Source: an uncultured Clostridia bacterium (lineage in GTDB: Bacteria > Bacillota > Clostridia > Christensenellales > Aristaeellaceae). From it: DNA of 12,929 nt. The notes under the pieces were generated by a model. That model worked only from the letters and a program-made list of their open reading frames with translations, was not told where the DNA came from and ran no database searches. Below are positions 7,358 through 12,929 of this stretch, piece by piece. Position numbers and translations under genes: made by a program. The stretch spans positions 1-12,929 of the forward strand of contig CALNAU010000111.1 of NCBI GenBank assembly GCA_937874275.1, in the 5' to 3' direction. How positions within the stretch are numbered: the stretch's first letter is position 1; every line of letters starts with the position of its first letter.

Positions 7358-8227
7358 CTATGGCTGAGCCGCCTCCGGCGGGCTTTTCCGCTCCTGTTTC
7401 CCCTTGAGCACGCTGTACAGGGTGACCGACAGCAGCACCAGCACGGCCCCCAACAGCGTGAAGGGCCCGGGCGTCTCACCGATTACCAGGTATACCCACA
7501 GGGGGTTGAGCACCGGCTCCACATTGGCCACGATGGCCGCGGTAACGGGATTGACGCCCTGCCGCATGCCATGGGAAAAGAACAGGTATCCGCCTGTCAA
7601 GGAAAGCCCCATCAGCAACACGCCGATGATGGCTTTGGGATTCAGCACAACGGATGGATCAAATGGAATCGCCAGCAGCAGCAAACCGGACATCAGGTTG
7701 CCCAGGTAGGTATAATCCATCGGGTCGGTGTTGGGGATGCGGGCAGCGAAAAACACGATGGCAAAGGTGACAGCGCTCAGCAGCGCCAGCGCATCCCCCA
7801 GTGGGCTGCCGCCCCGAAAGCCGCCTACAAAACACAATATAACGCCAGCACCCGTCACGCACGCCGCCACGATATCCAGCCGCGTGGGCCGCTGGCGGAA
7901 GTACACCCAGCAGAACAGAATCACCACAATGGGGGCGGCATATTGCAGCACAATGGCATTGGCGGCGGTGGTCATCTTGTTGGCGATGATGAACAGGATA
8001 GAGGTGAGCGCGACGCCCAGTGCGCCCAACACCACGCCGGGCTTGAGGCGCACGCGAAAACTGCCCCGGAGCAAACCAAATGCCAGCGCGGCCAATGCCG
8101 CGCGCGCACCGACCAGCGATAGCGGCCCCCAGGGGGACCACTTGCTCAATACGCCCGAAAAACTCCAAGTGATGCTGGCCAGCATAATCAGCGCCGCGCC
8201 GCGCAGCCCGCCATGTTTGAGGCGCAT
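7358..8227 (-). CDS. EamA/DMT-family transporter (RhaT/YdcZ-like permease)
   Basis: A 289-residue, very hydrophobic protein with about ten membrane helices in two EamA repeats (about residues 10-135 and 148-272), the standard drug/metabolite transporter layout. First-repeat landmarks are ITWSFSGVLSKW near residue 19 and ANAIVLQYAAPIVVILFCWV near 88. The second-repeat equivalent is PVTAAIVANVEPVLNPLWVY near 228, where the A-N-V-E-P-V-L motif is characteristic. The C-terminus is a basic cytoplasmic tail (KGKQERKSPPEAAQP). Members export amino acids, metabolites or drugs; the substrate is not predictable. ATG 8225-8227 has AGGAGGA (about 8234-8240) 7 nt upstream and a TATAAT box at 8264-8269. 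It is divergent from the TcdA-type gene across a 177-nt intergenic region. Confidence 0.9.
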   Translation of the reverse strand: MRLKHGGLRGAALIMLASITWSFSGVLSKWSPWGPLSLVGARAALAALAFGLLRGSFRVRLKPGVVLGALGVALTSILFIIANKMTTAANAIVLQYAAPIVVILFCWVYFRQRPTRLDIVAACVTGAGVILCFVGGFRGGSPLGDALALLSAVTFAIVFFAARIPNTDPMDYTYLGNLMSGLLLLAIPFDPSVVLNPKAIIGVLLMGLSLTGGYLFFSHGMRQGVNPVTAAIVANVEPVLNPLWVYLVIGETPGPFTLLGAVLVLLSVTLYSVLKGKQERKSPPEAAQP

Positions 8228-8263
8228 TCATTGTCCTCCTACTTCACGCATGTACAGAAGCTC

Positions 8264-8292
8264 ATTATAGTATTAGGCGACATAGTTGGATA
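8264..8292 (-). promoter_or_regulatory. Candidate promoter of the DMT transporter gene
   Basis: On the - strand a perfect TATAAT (8264-8269) is about 36 nt before the start codon. The expected -35 position (about 8287-8292, TATCCA) is a poor match. Two GCGACAT copies (8277-8283 and 8296-8302) flank that position and could be regulator half-sites. Confidence 0.45.
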
Positions 8293-8390
8293 AGTGCGAC
8301 ATGTTTTTTTCTTGTACAATCGCATATGGAGGCAGATTCGTTATCCACTTGTTGCCCGCGCCGGGCTGTGGTACCTTGTAACCAACAAAG

Positions 8391-8398
8391 AGGAGGGG
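8391..8398 (+). promoter_or_regulatory. Ribosome binding site of the TcdA-family gene
   Basis: AGGAGGGG is 6 nt before GTG 8405 and supports that start over the longer open frame that begins near 8294. ATG 8420 has its own GGAGG (8410-8414) and remains a possible alternative. Confidence 0.55.
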
Positions 8399-8404
8399 TG
8401 TGGC

Positions 8405-9139
8405 GTGGTGGAGGCGGCGATGACCAGGTCGACCATGTTGATTGGGGAAGACGGCGTAGTGCGCCTGGCCTCGTGCCGCGTGGCGGTGTTCGGCCTGGGC
8501 GGTGTAGGCGGCTACGCGACCGAAGCCCTGGCCCGCAGTGGTATCGGCGCGCTGGACTTGGTGGATGGTGATGTGGTAGCGCCAAGCAACCTCAACCGCC
8601 AACTGATTGCCCTGCGCGGCACCATTGGCCAAAGCAAGGCGGCGCTGATGGCGCAGCGGGTGCGCGAAATCAATCCCGATATCAGGGTGCGTGCTGAGCA
8701 TTTGTTTTATACGGCTGACACCGCGGACGCGTTTGACCTGACCGATTATGATTATGTATTGGACTGCGTGGACATGGTGTCCGCCAAGGTGGAGTTGGCC
8801 GTGCGCACGGCGGCACTCGGCGTGCCCCTCATCAGTGCCATGGGCGCCGGCAACAAGCTGGATCCCACCTGCCTGCGGGCGGGCGACCTGTTTGACACCA
8901 CCGTGTGCCCCCTGGCCCGGGTGATGCGCAGGGAGCTGCGGGCGCGGGGGATTACCCGGCTGTCCGTCATCTACTCCACCGAGGTGCCCAGGCACCCGCA
9001 TCCCACCAATGACGGTGAGTATCCTTTGGCAGACTCTCCCGCACGCCGCGCCACGCCGGGCAGCATGGTCTTCGTGCCGGGCGCCATGGGGTTGGCGATG
9101 GCGTCTTATGTGGTGCAGGCATTGTTGTTTGGTCGGTAA
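8405..9139 (+). CDS. tcdA: TcdA/ThiF-family E1-like enzyme, probable tRNA threonylcarbamoyladenosine dehydratase
   Basis: A 244-residue E1-like adenylating protein. The Rossmann nucleotide-binding loop is RVAVFGLGGVGGYATEALAR, about 20 residues from the N-terminus. It is followed by DLVDGDVVAPSNLNRQLIAL (E1/ThiF acidic and R-Q pattern), GQSKAALMAQRVREINP and DYVLDCVDMVSAKVEL. The C-terminal part includes CPLARVMRRELRARGITRLS and GSMVFVPGAMGLAMASYVV, as in the TcdA/YgdL/CsdL branch. TcdA uses ATP to cyclise t6A37 to ct6A37 in ANN-decoding tRNAs. I chose GTG 8405 for its AGGAGGGG site and because about seven residues then precede R-S-T-M-L-I-G, as in typical TcdA N-termini. The gene is monocistronic or leads into the next operon; no terminator is visible after it. 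Other ThiF relatives (ThiF, MoeB) are less likely because the C-terminus fits TcdA. Confidence 0.85.
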   Translation: MVEAAMTRSTMLIGEDGVVRLASCRVAVFGLGGVGGYATEALARSGIGALDLVDGDVVAPSNLNRQLIALRGTIGQSKAALMAQRVREINPDIRVRAEHLFYTADTADAFDLTDYDYVLDCVDMVSAKVELAVRTAALGVPLISAMGAGNKLDPTCLRAGDLFDTTVCPLARVMRRELRARGITRLSVIYSTEVPRHPHPTNDGEYPLADSPARRATPGSMVFVPGAMGLAMASYVVQALLFGR

Positions 9140-9174
9140 GGGCTCGCGCATACGCTCCATATTTGACGAAAAGA

Positions 9175-9203
9175 TTGCATTATTAAGAAAATTCAATTAC
9201 AAT
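9175..9203 (+). promoter_or_regulatory. Candidate promoter of the ZorAB-like operon
   Basis: TTGCAT (9175-9180), a 17-nt spacer and TACAAT (9198-9203) lie in a distinctly AT-rich stretch (about 9150-9230), about 40 nt before the first start codon. The -35 box is weak. The upstream TTGACG at 9163 has no -10 at proper spacing. Confidence 0.5.
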
Positions 9204-9228
9204 ACTGCGTAGATTTCCTTCTTAATTT

Positions 9229-9238
9229 AAGGCGGTGA
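9229..9238 (+). promoter_or_regulatory. Near-perfect ribosome binding site for the ZorA-like gene
   Basis: AAGGCGGTGA differs from the ideal AAGGAGGTGA at one base and lies 6 nt before ATG 9245, fixing that start. Confidence 0.65.
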
Positions 9239-9244
9239 AGTTCT

Positions 9245-10798
9245 ATGCGGGAATTGTTTGCGCAAATACCGGGCATGCTGGTGGATGCTGTTATTTATTC
9301 CGCCATTCTGCTGGTGTTTTTAATTGGCTTATCAAAATGTGTGTTTCCTTATCGGCGGGGGGCCAGGCTGCTGCGGCGCGCCACACGATCGCTGGAGCTG
9401 ATGGTCACCAAGGAGGGGACGCGCCCTGTCTGGCAGGATCCGCTGTTCTTGGGCAAGCCCATGCAGGAAAACTGGAAGCGCTTTTTGCTCAACGCGGAGC
9501 AGCTGGACATGCGCGGGCTGTCCTGCAATTGCGAGGACTATATCAATGATGAGGAGGCATTTGGTTCCTACGCGCACCTGCAGCTGGCCGAGGTTATTCC
9601 CGGCCTGCTGACCTCCCTTGGCATTTTGGGCACCTTTATCGGCTTAATGCGCGGCCTGGGCAATCTGGACATCAGCTCCGCCGACAGCACCATGAAGGGC
9701 ATTTCCACCATGATTGGCGGCATGACCTTCGCCTATGGCACATCCATCGCGGGCGTCACAGGCTCGTTGATATTCAATGTGTTTTTCCGCGCGTCGCAGG
9801 GGTCAGCCTGGAGCGCCATGGATGACTTTCACAGCGCCTTTGAAGAGCTGGTGATGAAGCGCCCAGTGGAGGACAGCGTATTCCACAAACTGCACCTGGA
9901 GGATCAGGCCGCGTTCCTCAGCCGCTCGTCGGCAGAGCTCAACCGCAGCCTGGCCACCGGCATTGAAACCGCTGTGGAACGCGCCTTTGTGCCCATCAGC
10001 CAGAGCATCAATGGCTTTATCCTGGCGGAGACACAGGGACAGATGGAGGGGCTCAACCACATCGTCAACCAGTTTGTACAGCAGATGGATGCGGCTTTGG
10101 GCGGACAGTTTCATCAGCTGGCCAAGACGCTCTCCAACATCAACCAGGCACAGTCGGTCAGCTTTGACTCCATCAGCCACACGATGAGTGCGGCCGATGC
10201 CATTTTGGGCACCATACAGCGCACCCACGCGGTTACGCAAACTGTGATTGAGCGCTTTGACAGCTATGTTGCGGAATTGACCCAGAGCCAGTCCGGCAAC
10301 GCGCAGATGGCCGAATCCATGTCGGCCATGCTGCGGGGCATGCATGGCGCGCTGGAGCAGCAAAGCGAGAGCTATGAGCGCCTGCTGGCCGGGCAGCGCG
10401 ATATGGAAGGCCAGATGCAGCAGTACGCCAATTGGTCCGGACGGGTGCTAGAGGCGGTAGAAAAACAGAGCGACGCCGCCATGGACCGCACCCATGAGGT
10501 GGCCAACCAGATGTCGGCATCCTCCAAGGCGCTCAGCGGCTCCTATGCCTCCTTTGTGGAGAACATTTCCACCGGCCTTGCCCGCACCATGGGCATGTTT
10601 GAGGAAAACATGCACGACATGATGACCCAGCTGGGCCGTCAGCTGGCCGGCATGGCGAATACACAAGGCAAGGATGCCAAGGGCAACCCGGTGATAGACT
10701 TGACCAGCATCTCCAAATTGCAGCAGGCCATGACCGATATGACCGCGGCGCTCAACAAGACCGTTGTCGCCATCGAGCAGATGGCCGAGGGCGCCTGA
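9245..10798 (+). CDS. MotA/TolQ/ExbB-type channel protein with long helical tail (ZorA-like)
   Basis: A 517-residue protein with three membrane helices at about 12-33, 115-138 and 158-181. The second contains LTSLGILGTFIGLMRGLG and the third GGMTFAYGTSIAGVTGSLIF, the paired motifs of MotA/TolQ/ExbB ion-channel subunits. T130 and T166/S167 are the likely ion-path polar residues. Residues about 182-505 form a long, soluble, Met/Gln/Ala-rich helical tail without membrane segments. Three helices plus a long cytoplasmic tail is the ZorA arrangement; flagellar MotA has four helices and no such tail. By analogy, five copies would surround two copies of the next gene's product and drive rotation by ion flow. 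A 9-nt-scale junction (TGA 10796-10798, next ATG 10803) indicates an operon. No Zorya effector gene follows, so the function is unknown. Family fold is firm; ZorA-likeness is by architecture only. Confidence 0.85.
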   Translation: MRELFAQIPGMLVDAVIYSAILLVFLIGLSKCVFPYRRGARLLRRATRSLELMVTKEGTRPVWQDPLFLGKPMQENWKRFLLNAEQLDMRGLSCNCEDYINDEEAFGSYAHLQLAEVIPGLLTSLGILGTFIGLMRGLGNLDISSADSTMKGISTMIGGMTFAYGTSIAGVTGSLIFNVFFRASQGSAWSAMDDFHSAFEELVMKRPVEDSVFHKLHLEDQAAFLSRSSAELNRSLATGIETAVERAFVPISQSINGFILAETQGQMEGLNHIVNQFVQQMDAALGGQFHQLAKTLSNINQAQSVSFDSISHTMSAADAILGTIQRTHAVTQTVIERFDSYVAELTQSQSGNAQMAESMSAMLRGMHGALEQQSESYERLLAGQRDMEGQMQQYANWSGRVLEAVEKQSDAAMDRTHEVANQMSASSKALSGSYASFVENISTGLARTMGMFEENMHDMMTQLGRQLAGMANTQGKDAKGNPVIDLTSISKLQQAMTDMTAALNKTVVAIEQMAEGA

Positions 10799-10802
10799 CG
10801 TG

Positions 10803-11780
10803 ATGGACGCGGCCAAAAAGCGGCGGCGCATTCGCCGGCAGGATGTGGGCAGCTATTGGATTTCGTTTTCCGATATGCTGTCCAGCATGTTGCTGGTGTT
10901 TATGCTGGCGCTGGTATTCAGCATCTACCAATACTATTCCCAGCTGGATATCAAAACCCGTGAGTTGGACGCGCAAAAGGCGGAGCTGGATCGCACCCAG
11001 ATTGTACTGGCTGCCCAGGAGAAGGAGCTGGAGACCTCCCGCGTCGCCCTGATGGGCAAGGAGGAGGAGCTGGCCTCCATCCAGATACAGCTGGACCAGC
11101 AGGAGAACGACCTGCATGCCGCGCAGACCGCCTTGAAAACCAAGGAGGAGGAGCAGGTGATTCTGCAGCTGCAGTTGGCCGCCCAGCAGGATGCCATCAA
11201 GAACCAGGAAATGGTGCTGGCCAGCCAGCAGCGCCAGATTGACGACCTGCTTGGCCTGCGCACGGAGATTATCCGCGAGCTAAGCCGCTCCCTCACGGCG
11301 GCCGATTTGGGGGCCAAAGTGGACGCCAGCACGGGTGACATTGTGCTGGACAGCCAGCTGATGTTCGAGTCGGGGCTTGATATGATTTCCTACTCCGGTC
11401 AGCAGCAGTTGGCCCGGCTGATTCCCGTGTATCTCAGCGTGCTGATGCGCCCCGAATATGTGGACTATGTTGCCGAGATTATCATCGAGGGGCATACCGA
11501 CAGCAAGGGCAGCTACCTGTTTAACCTGGAGCTGTCGCAGAACCGCGCGCTGGCGGTGGCAAAGTTCTGCCTGGATTTGCCCTCGCTGTCCGCGCAGCAG
11601 CGCGCTGTGCTCCAGGACATCCTCACCGCCAAGGGACGCAGTTACTCCAACCCCATCAAGAACCCCGATGGCACCGAGAACATGGATGCGTCCCGCCGGG
11701 TAGAAATCAAGTTCCGCCTCAAGGATACAGAGATGATTCAAAAGATGAACGAAATCCTTTCCGGGGTTCCGCAGCCGTGA
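10803..11780 (+). CDS. MotB/OmpA-type motor partner with repeat stalk (ZorB-like)
   Basis: A 325-residue protein with three parts. Residues 1-17 are a basic cytoplasmic N-terminus (KKRRRIRRQDVG). Residues 18-42 are a single helix, SYWISFSDMLSSMLLVFMLA and onward, whose D24 sits where MotB and ZorB carry the proton/ion-accepting aspartate. Residues 48-147 are a coiled coil of seven consecutive 14-residue repeats. Residues 165-310 form an OmpA-like peptidoglycan-binding domain with IIIEGHTDSKGSYLFNLELS (226-245), R248 in the LSQNRA motif and DASRRVEIKF near 295. The product should anchor the ion channel to the cell wall. ATG 10803 follows the upstream stop by 4 nt (GTG 10800 would add one residue). 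The stop overlaps the next GTG as GTGA. ZorB normally lacks such a long stalk. Confidence 0.87.
   Translation: MDAAKKRRRIRRQDVGSYWISFSDMLSSMLLVFMLALVFSIYQYYSQLDIKTRELDAQKAELDRTQIVLAAQEKELETSRVALMGKEEELASIQIQLDQQENDLHAAQTALKTKEEEQVILQLQLAAQQDAIKNQEMVLASQQRQIDDLLGLRTEIIRELSRSLTAADLGAKVDASTGDIVLDSQLMFESGLDMISYSGQQQLARLIPVYLSVLMRPEYVDYVAEIIIEGHTDSKGSYLFNLELSQNRALAVAKFCLDLPSLSAQQRAVLQDILTAKGRSYSNPIKNPDGTENMDASRRVEIKFRLKDTEMIQKMNEILSGVPQP
10944..11237 (+). repeat. Seven tandem 42-bp coding repeats (14-residue, two-heptad stalk)
   Basis: Residues 48-145 of the MotB/OmpA-like protein divide without gaps into seven 14-residue units starting LDIKTRE, LDRTQIV, LETSRVA, LASIQIQ, LHAAQTA, QVILQLQ and IKNQEMV. 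Position 8 is leucine in all seven, position 1 is L/I in six, and positions 11-12 are Q/K then mostly E/Q/K. The repeats have diverged at DNA level, so expansion is not recent. Confidence 0.8.
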
Positions 11781-12280
11781 AGAGGGCGGCCATTATCGCG
11801 GTCGTCCTGGTGCTGCTACTGGGCGGTGTACTGGTTTACGGTTTGATTGGTACGCGCCTGGGCATCACCCCGGTATCCGCACAGGTCATTCCGGCGACAG
11901 AGCAGCCGGGGGAATTTGCCCGCCTGCAGCGGGCGGTGGCACGCAATGCCTTGGTCGGCACCGCGTTTCAGCGGGAGATTGGCGGCAGCGCCGAGGAATA
12001 CACCATCGTCATCTATACGGTGGCGCTCAAAAATACGGGCCTGCTACCCGCTGAAATGGCTGAGCTGGTGGTGTCTCCTGCGGCCAATGACGTGCTATGC
12101 TATACCGACCAATCCGCCCAGGGACGCATTCCGCAGGTGACGGTTCCGCCCGGCGAAACGGTCCAAATCCGCTGTGTGCTGCTGACCAAGACCACCGAAC
12201 GTATGAGCACTGTGCGCGACCTGTACATCAGCTACTACGTTTGGGGGCATCCGTTCACCATCAAAATGACCCACGGCTGA
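11777..12280 (+). CDS. Membrane-anchored extracytoplasmic protein of unknown function, third gene of the ZorAB-like operon
   Basis: A 167-residue protein I do not recognise. It starts at GTG 11777, whose GTGA overlaps the previous stop, so translation is probably coupled. Residues 5-25 (AIIAVVLVLLLGGVLVYGLI) are one membrane helix or an uncleaved signal anchor with K2-R3 inside. No lipobox cysteine follows. Residues 30-167 should be outside the membrane and look beta-rich. The stretch YTIVIYTVALKNTGLLPAEM (75-94) and VTVPPGETVQIRCVLLTK (121-138) resemble Ig-like or DUF4352-type sandwich strands. Two cysteines (C108 and C133) could form a disulfide. Co-transcription with the motor genes suggests an accessory or sensor of the motor, which is inference only. 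It has no nuclease or helicase motif, so it is not ZorC, ZorD or ZorE. Confidence 0.8.
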   Translation: MKRAAIIAVVLVLLLGGVLVYGLIGTRLGITPVSAQVIPATEQPGEFARLQRAVARNALVGTAFQREIGGSAEEYTIVIYTVALKNTGLLPAEMAELVVSPAANDVLCYTDQSAQGRIPQVTVPPGETVQIRCVLLTKTTERMSTVRDLYISYYVWGHPFTIKMTHG

Positions 12281-12296
12281 CGCCCTCACTCCCCGC

Positions 12297-12321
12297 AAAA
12301 CGGCCGATTCAGCCGCTTTTT
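12297..12321 (+). terminator. Probable terminator of the ZorAB-like operon
   Basis: AAAACGGC (12297-12304), a CGATTCA loop and GCCG-C-TTTTT (12312-12321). Four GC pairs extend into A-T pairs if one C bulges. It ends just before the -35 box of the tRNA gene. Confidence 0.5.
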
Positions 12322-12324
12322 GGC

Positions 12325-12353
12325 TTGACAATACAAGCCCTGGCAGATATAAT
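12325..12353 (+). promoter_or_regulatory. Consensus sigma-A promoter of the tRNA-Leu gene
   Basis: A perfect TTGACA (12325-12330), an exact 17-nt spacer and a perfect TATAAT (12348-12353) lie 24 nt before the tRNA 5' end. This matches the strength expected of a stable-RNA gene. Confidence 0.9.
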
Positions 12354-12376
12354 CACCCTTGCTGTTTATACAGCGC

Positions 12377-12461
12377 GCGGTCGTGGCGGAATCGGCATAC
12401 GCGCACGTTTGAGGGGCGTGTGGGGAAACCCGTACGAGTTCAAGTCTCGTCGACCGCACCA
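12377..12461 (+). tRNA. tRNA-Leu (anticodon GAG), with encoded CCA
   Basis: An 85-nt tRNA. The acceptor stem GCGGTCG (12377-12383) pairs perfectly with CGACCGC (12451-12457), followed by discriminator A and encoded CCA. The D stem is GCG (12386-12388) with CGC (12400-12402). The anticodon stem CACGT/GCGTG (12404-12408/12416-12420, one T-G pair) closes the loop TTGAGGG, with anticodon GAG at 12411-12413, reading CUC/CUU. A short class II variable arm (GGG-GAAA-CCC) precedes the T stem ACGAG/CTCGT with loop TTCAAGT. The long variable arm and anticodon both fit leucine. Confidence 0.97.
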
Positions 12462-12466
12462 TGAAG

Positions 12467-12501
12467 AAAGCCTTGAAGTCATTGCGATTTCAAGGCTTTT
12501 T
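12467..12501 (+). terminator. Intrinsic terminator of the tRNA-Leu gene
   Basis: The perfect 11-bp stem AAAGCCTTGAA (12467-12477) / TTCAAGGCTTT (12489-12499) has an 11-nt loop and ends in a run of five T. It starts six bases after the CCA. Confidence 0.85.
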
Positions 12502-12555
12502 GATATTGGGCAGTCGGATTCATCCACCCGTTCCGGAGAAAGAAGGCGCACAAGT

Positions 12556-12581
12556 GTTTGACATGACGCAAAGCGGGGTAT
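12556..12581 (+). promoter_or_regulatory. Possible sigma-B-type general stress promoter of the GlsB-family gene
   Basis: GTTTGA (12556-12561), a 14-nt spacer and GGGTAT (12576-12581) match the Bacillus sigma-B pattern GTTTAA-N12-14-GGGTAT at 11 of 12 positions. The overlapping sigma-A reading TTGACA/TATCAT has a spacer of only 15 nt, so it is less good. Confidence 0.5.
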
Positions 12582-12625
12582 CATGACATCGGACAAAAGA
12601 CTACAGAACGCAGAGGAGTACAACC

Positions 12626-12877
12626 ATGGGCATAATTTCTTGGATTATCTTTGGTGCATTGGCTGGCTGGATTGCGAGCAAAATCACCGGACATGATGCC
12701 TCTATGGGGGCCATGGCCAATATCATTGTCGGTATCGTGGGTGCGCTGTTGGGCGGCCTGGTGATGAGCCTGATTGGCAAGACCGGCGTGGATGGCTTCA
12801 ACCTGGGCTCCTTCCTGGTTGCGGTGGGCGGCGCGGTGCTGCTGCTGGCAATTTTTAAGGGTTTCAGAAAGAAGTAA
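12626..12877 (+). CDS. GlsB/YeaQ/YmgE-family small membrane stress protein
   Basis: An 83-residue, glycine-rich hydrophobic protein of normal family length with three membrane helices (about 3-20, 28-50 and 57-79). The start MGIISWIIFGALAGWIASKI and the middle ANIIVGIVGALLGG are characteristic of the GlsB/YeaQ/YmgE (transglycosylase-associated) family. The C-terminus is a basic KGFRKK tail. Family members are small stress-induced membrane proteins of unclear molecular function; Bacillus relatives belong to the sigma-B regulon, matching the promoter pattern seen here. AGAGGAG (12612-12618) lies 7 nt before the ATG. It is monocistronic between the tRNA terminator and its own terminator. Confidence 0.92.
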   Translation: MGIISWIIFGALAGWIASKITGHDASMGAMANIIVGIVGALLGGLVMSLIGKTGVDGFNLGSFLVAVGGAVLLLAIFKGFRKK

Positions 12878-12898
12878 TTACCTGCGGGTATTGAGACA

Positions 12899-12929
12899 CG
12901 GGGCGCATTGATATGCACCCCGCGTTTTT
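12899..12929 (+). terminator. Intrinsic terminator after the GlsB-family gene
   Basis: A 10-position stem CGGGGCGCAT (12899-12908) / ATGCACCCCG (12913-12922) with one C-A mismatch and a TGAT loop, then CG and at least five T, reaching the end of the window. Confidence 0.85.

Noticed and set aside
8286..8320. Promoter for the TcdA-family gene with TACAAT at 8315
   Set aside because: The -10 is acceptable, but the nearest -35-like sequence (TTGGAT 8286) is 23 nt away; not strong enough to annotate.
8273..9196. 307-codon open frame opposite the TcdA-family gene
   Set aside because: It is biased towards His, Gln, Arg and Ala, shows no recognisable domain, and fully covers a well-supported gene; a GC-rich antisense shadow.
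9245..12280. Complete Zorya defence system
   Set aside because: Only ZorA- and ZorB-like genes are present; no helicase, ZorC or HNH nuclease gene is in the window, and the downstream genes are a tRNA and a GlsB-family protein.
12377..12461. tRNA-Leu as an integration (att) site for an island
   Set aside because: No copy of the tRNA 3' end and no integrase gene were seen elsewhere in the window.
1..12929. CRISPR arrays, insertion sequences or riboswitches
   Set aside because: No regularly spaced direct repeats, transposase-like frames or recognisable riboswitch or T-box leaders were found.

Overview
The window looks like a chromosomal segment from a GC-rich, probably anaerobic Firmicutes (Clostridia-like) bacterium. 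The evidence is strong AAGGAGG-type ribosome binding sites, Gram-positive-style promoters and terminators, a Na+-pump decarboxylase beta subunit, and a possible sigma-B-type promoter in front of a GlsB-family stress gene. This placement is inferred from style and gene families, not from a marker gene.

Left part (1-1727, + strand): the 3' end of a SpoU/TrmH-family RNA methyltransferase, then a MATE efflux transporter that probably starts at TTG 280, ending at a strong bidirectional terminator (1695-1727). Middle part (1737-8227, - strand), in transcription order: an EamA/DMT transporter, glutaminyl-tRNA synthetase (own promoter), glutamyl-tRNA synthetase, an FRG-domain protein, a decarboxylase beta subunit overlapping the FRG gene by ATGA, and a 42-aa single-helix OadG-like protein. 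A small imperfect inverted repeat lies between the two synthetase genes.

Right part (8405-12929, + strand): a TcdA/ThiF-family enzyme, then a three-gene operon (9245-12280). The operon encodes a MotA/TolQ/ExbB-type channel protein with a long helical tail, a MotB/OmpA-type partner, and a small membrane-anchored protein. The first two have the architecture of ZorA and ZorB, the motor of Zorya anti-phage systems, but no ZorC, ZorD or ZorE effector is present. The partner carries a stalk of seven consecutive 14-residue (two-heptad) repeats between its membrane helix and its peptidoglycan-binding domain. The two gene junctions are a 4-nt spacing and a GTGA overlap, so the proteins are probably made together. 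This is the best candidate for an undescribed system: an ion-driven, cell-wall-anchored motor of unknown output.

The operon is followed by a terminator, a tRNA-Leu(GAG) gene with a consensus promoter and its own terminator, and a GlsB/YeaQ/YmgE-family membrane protein whose terminator closes the window.
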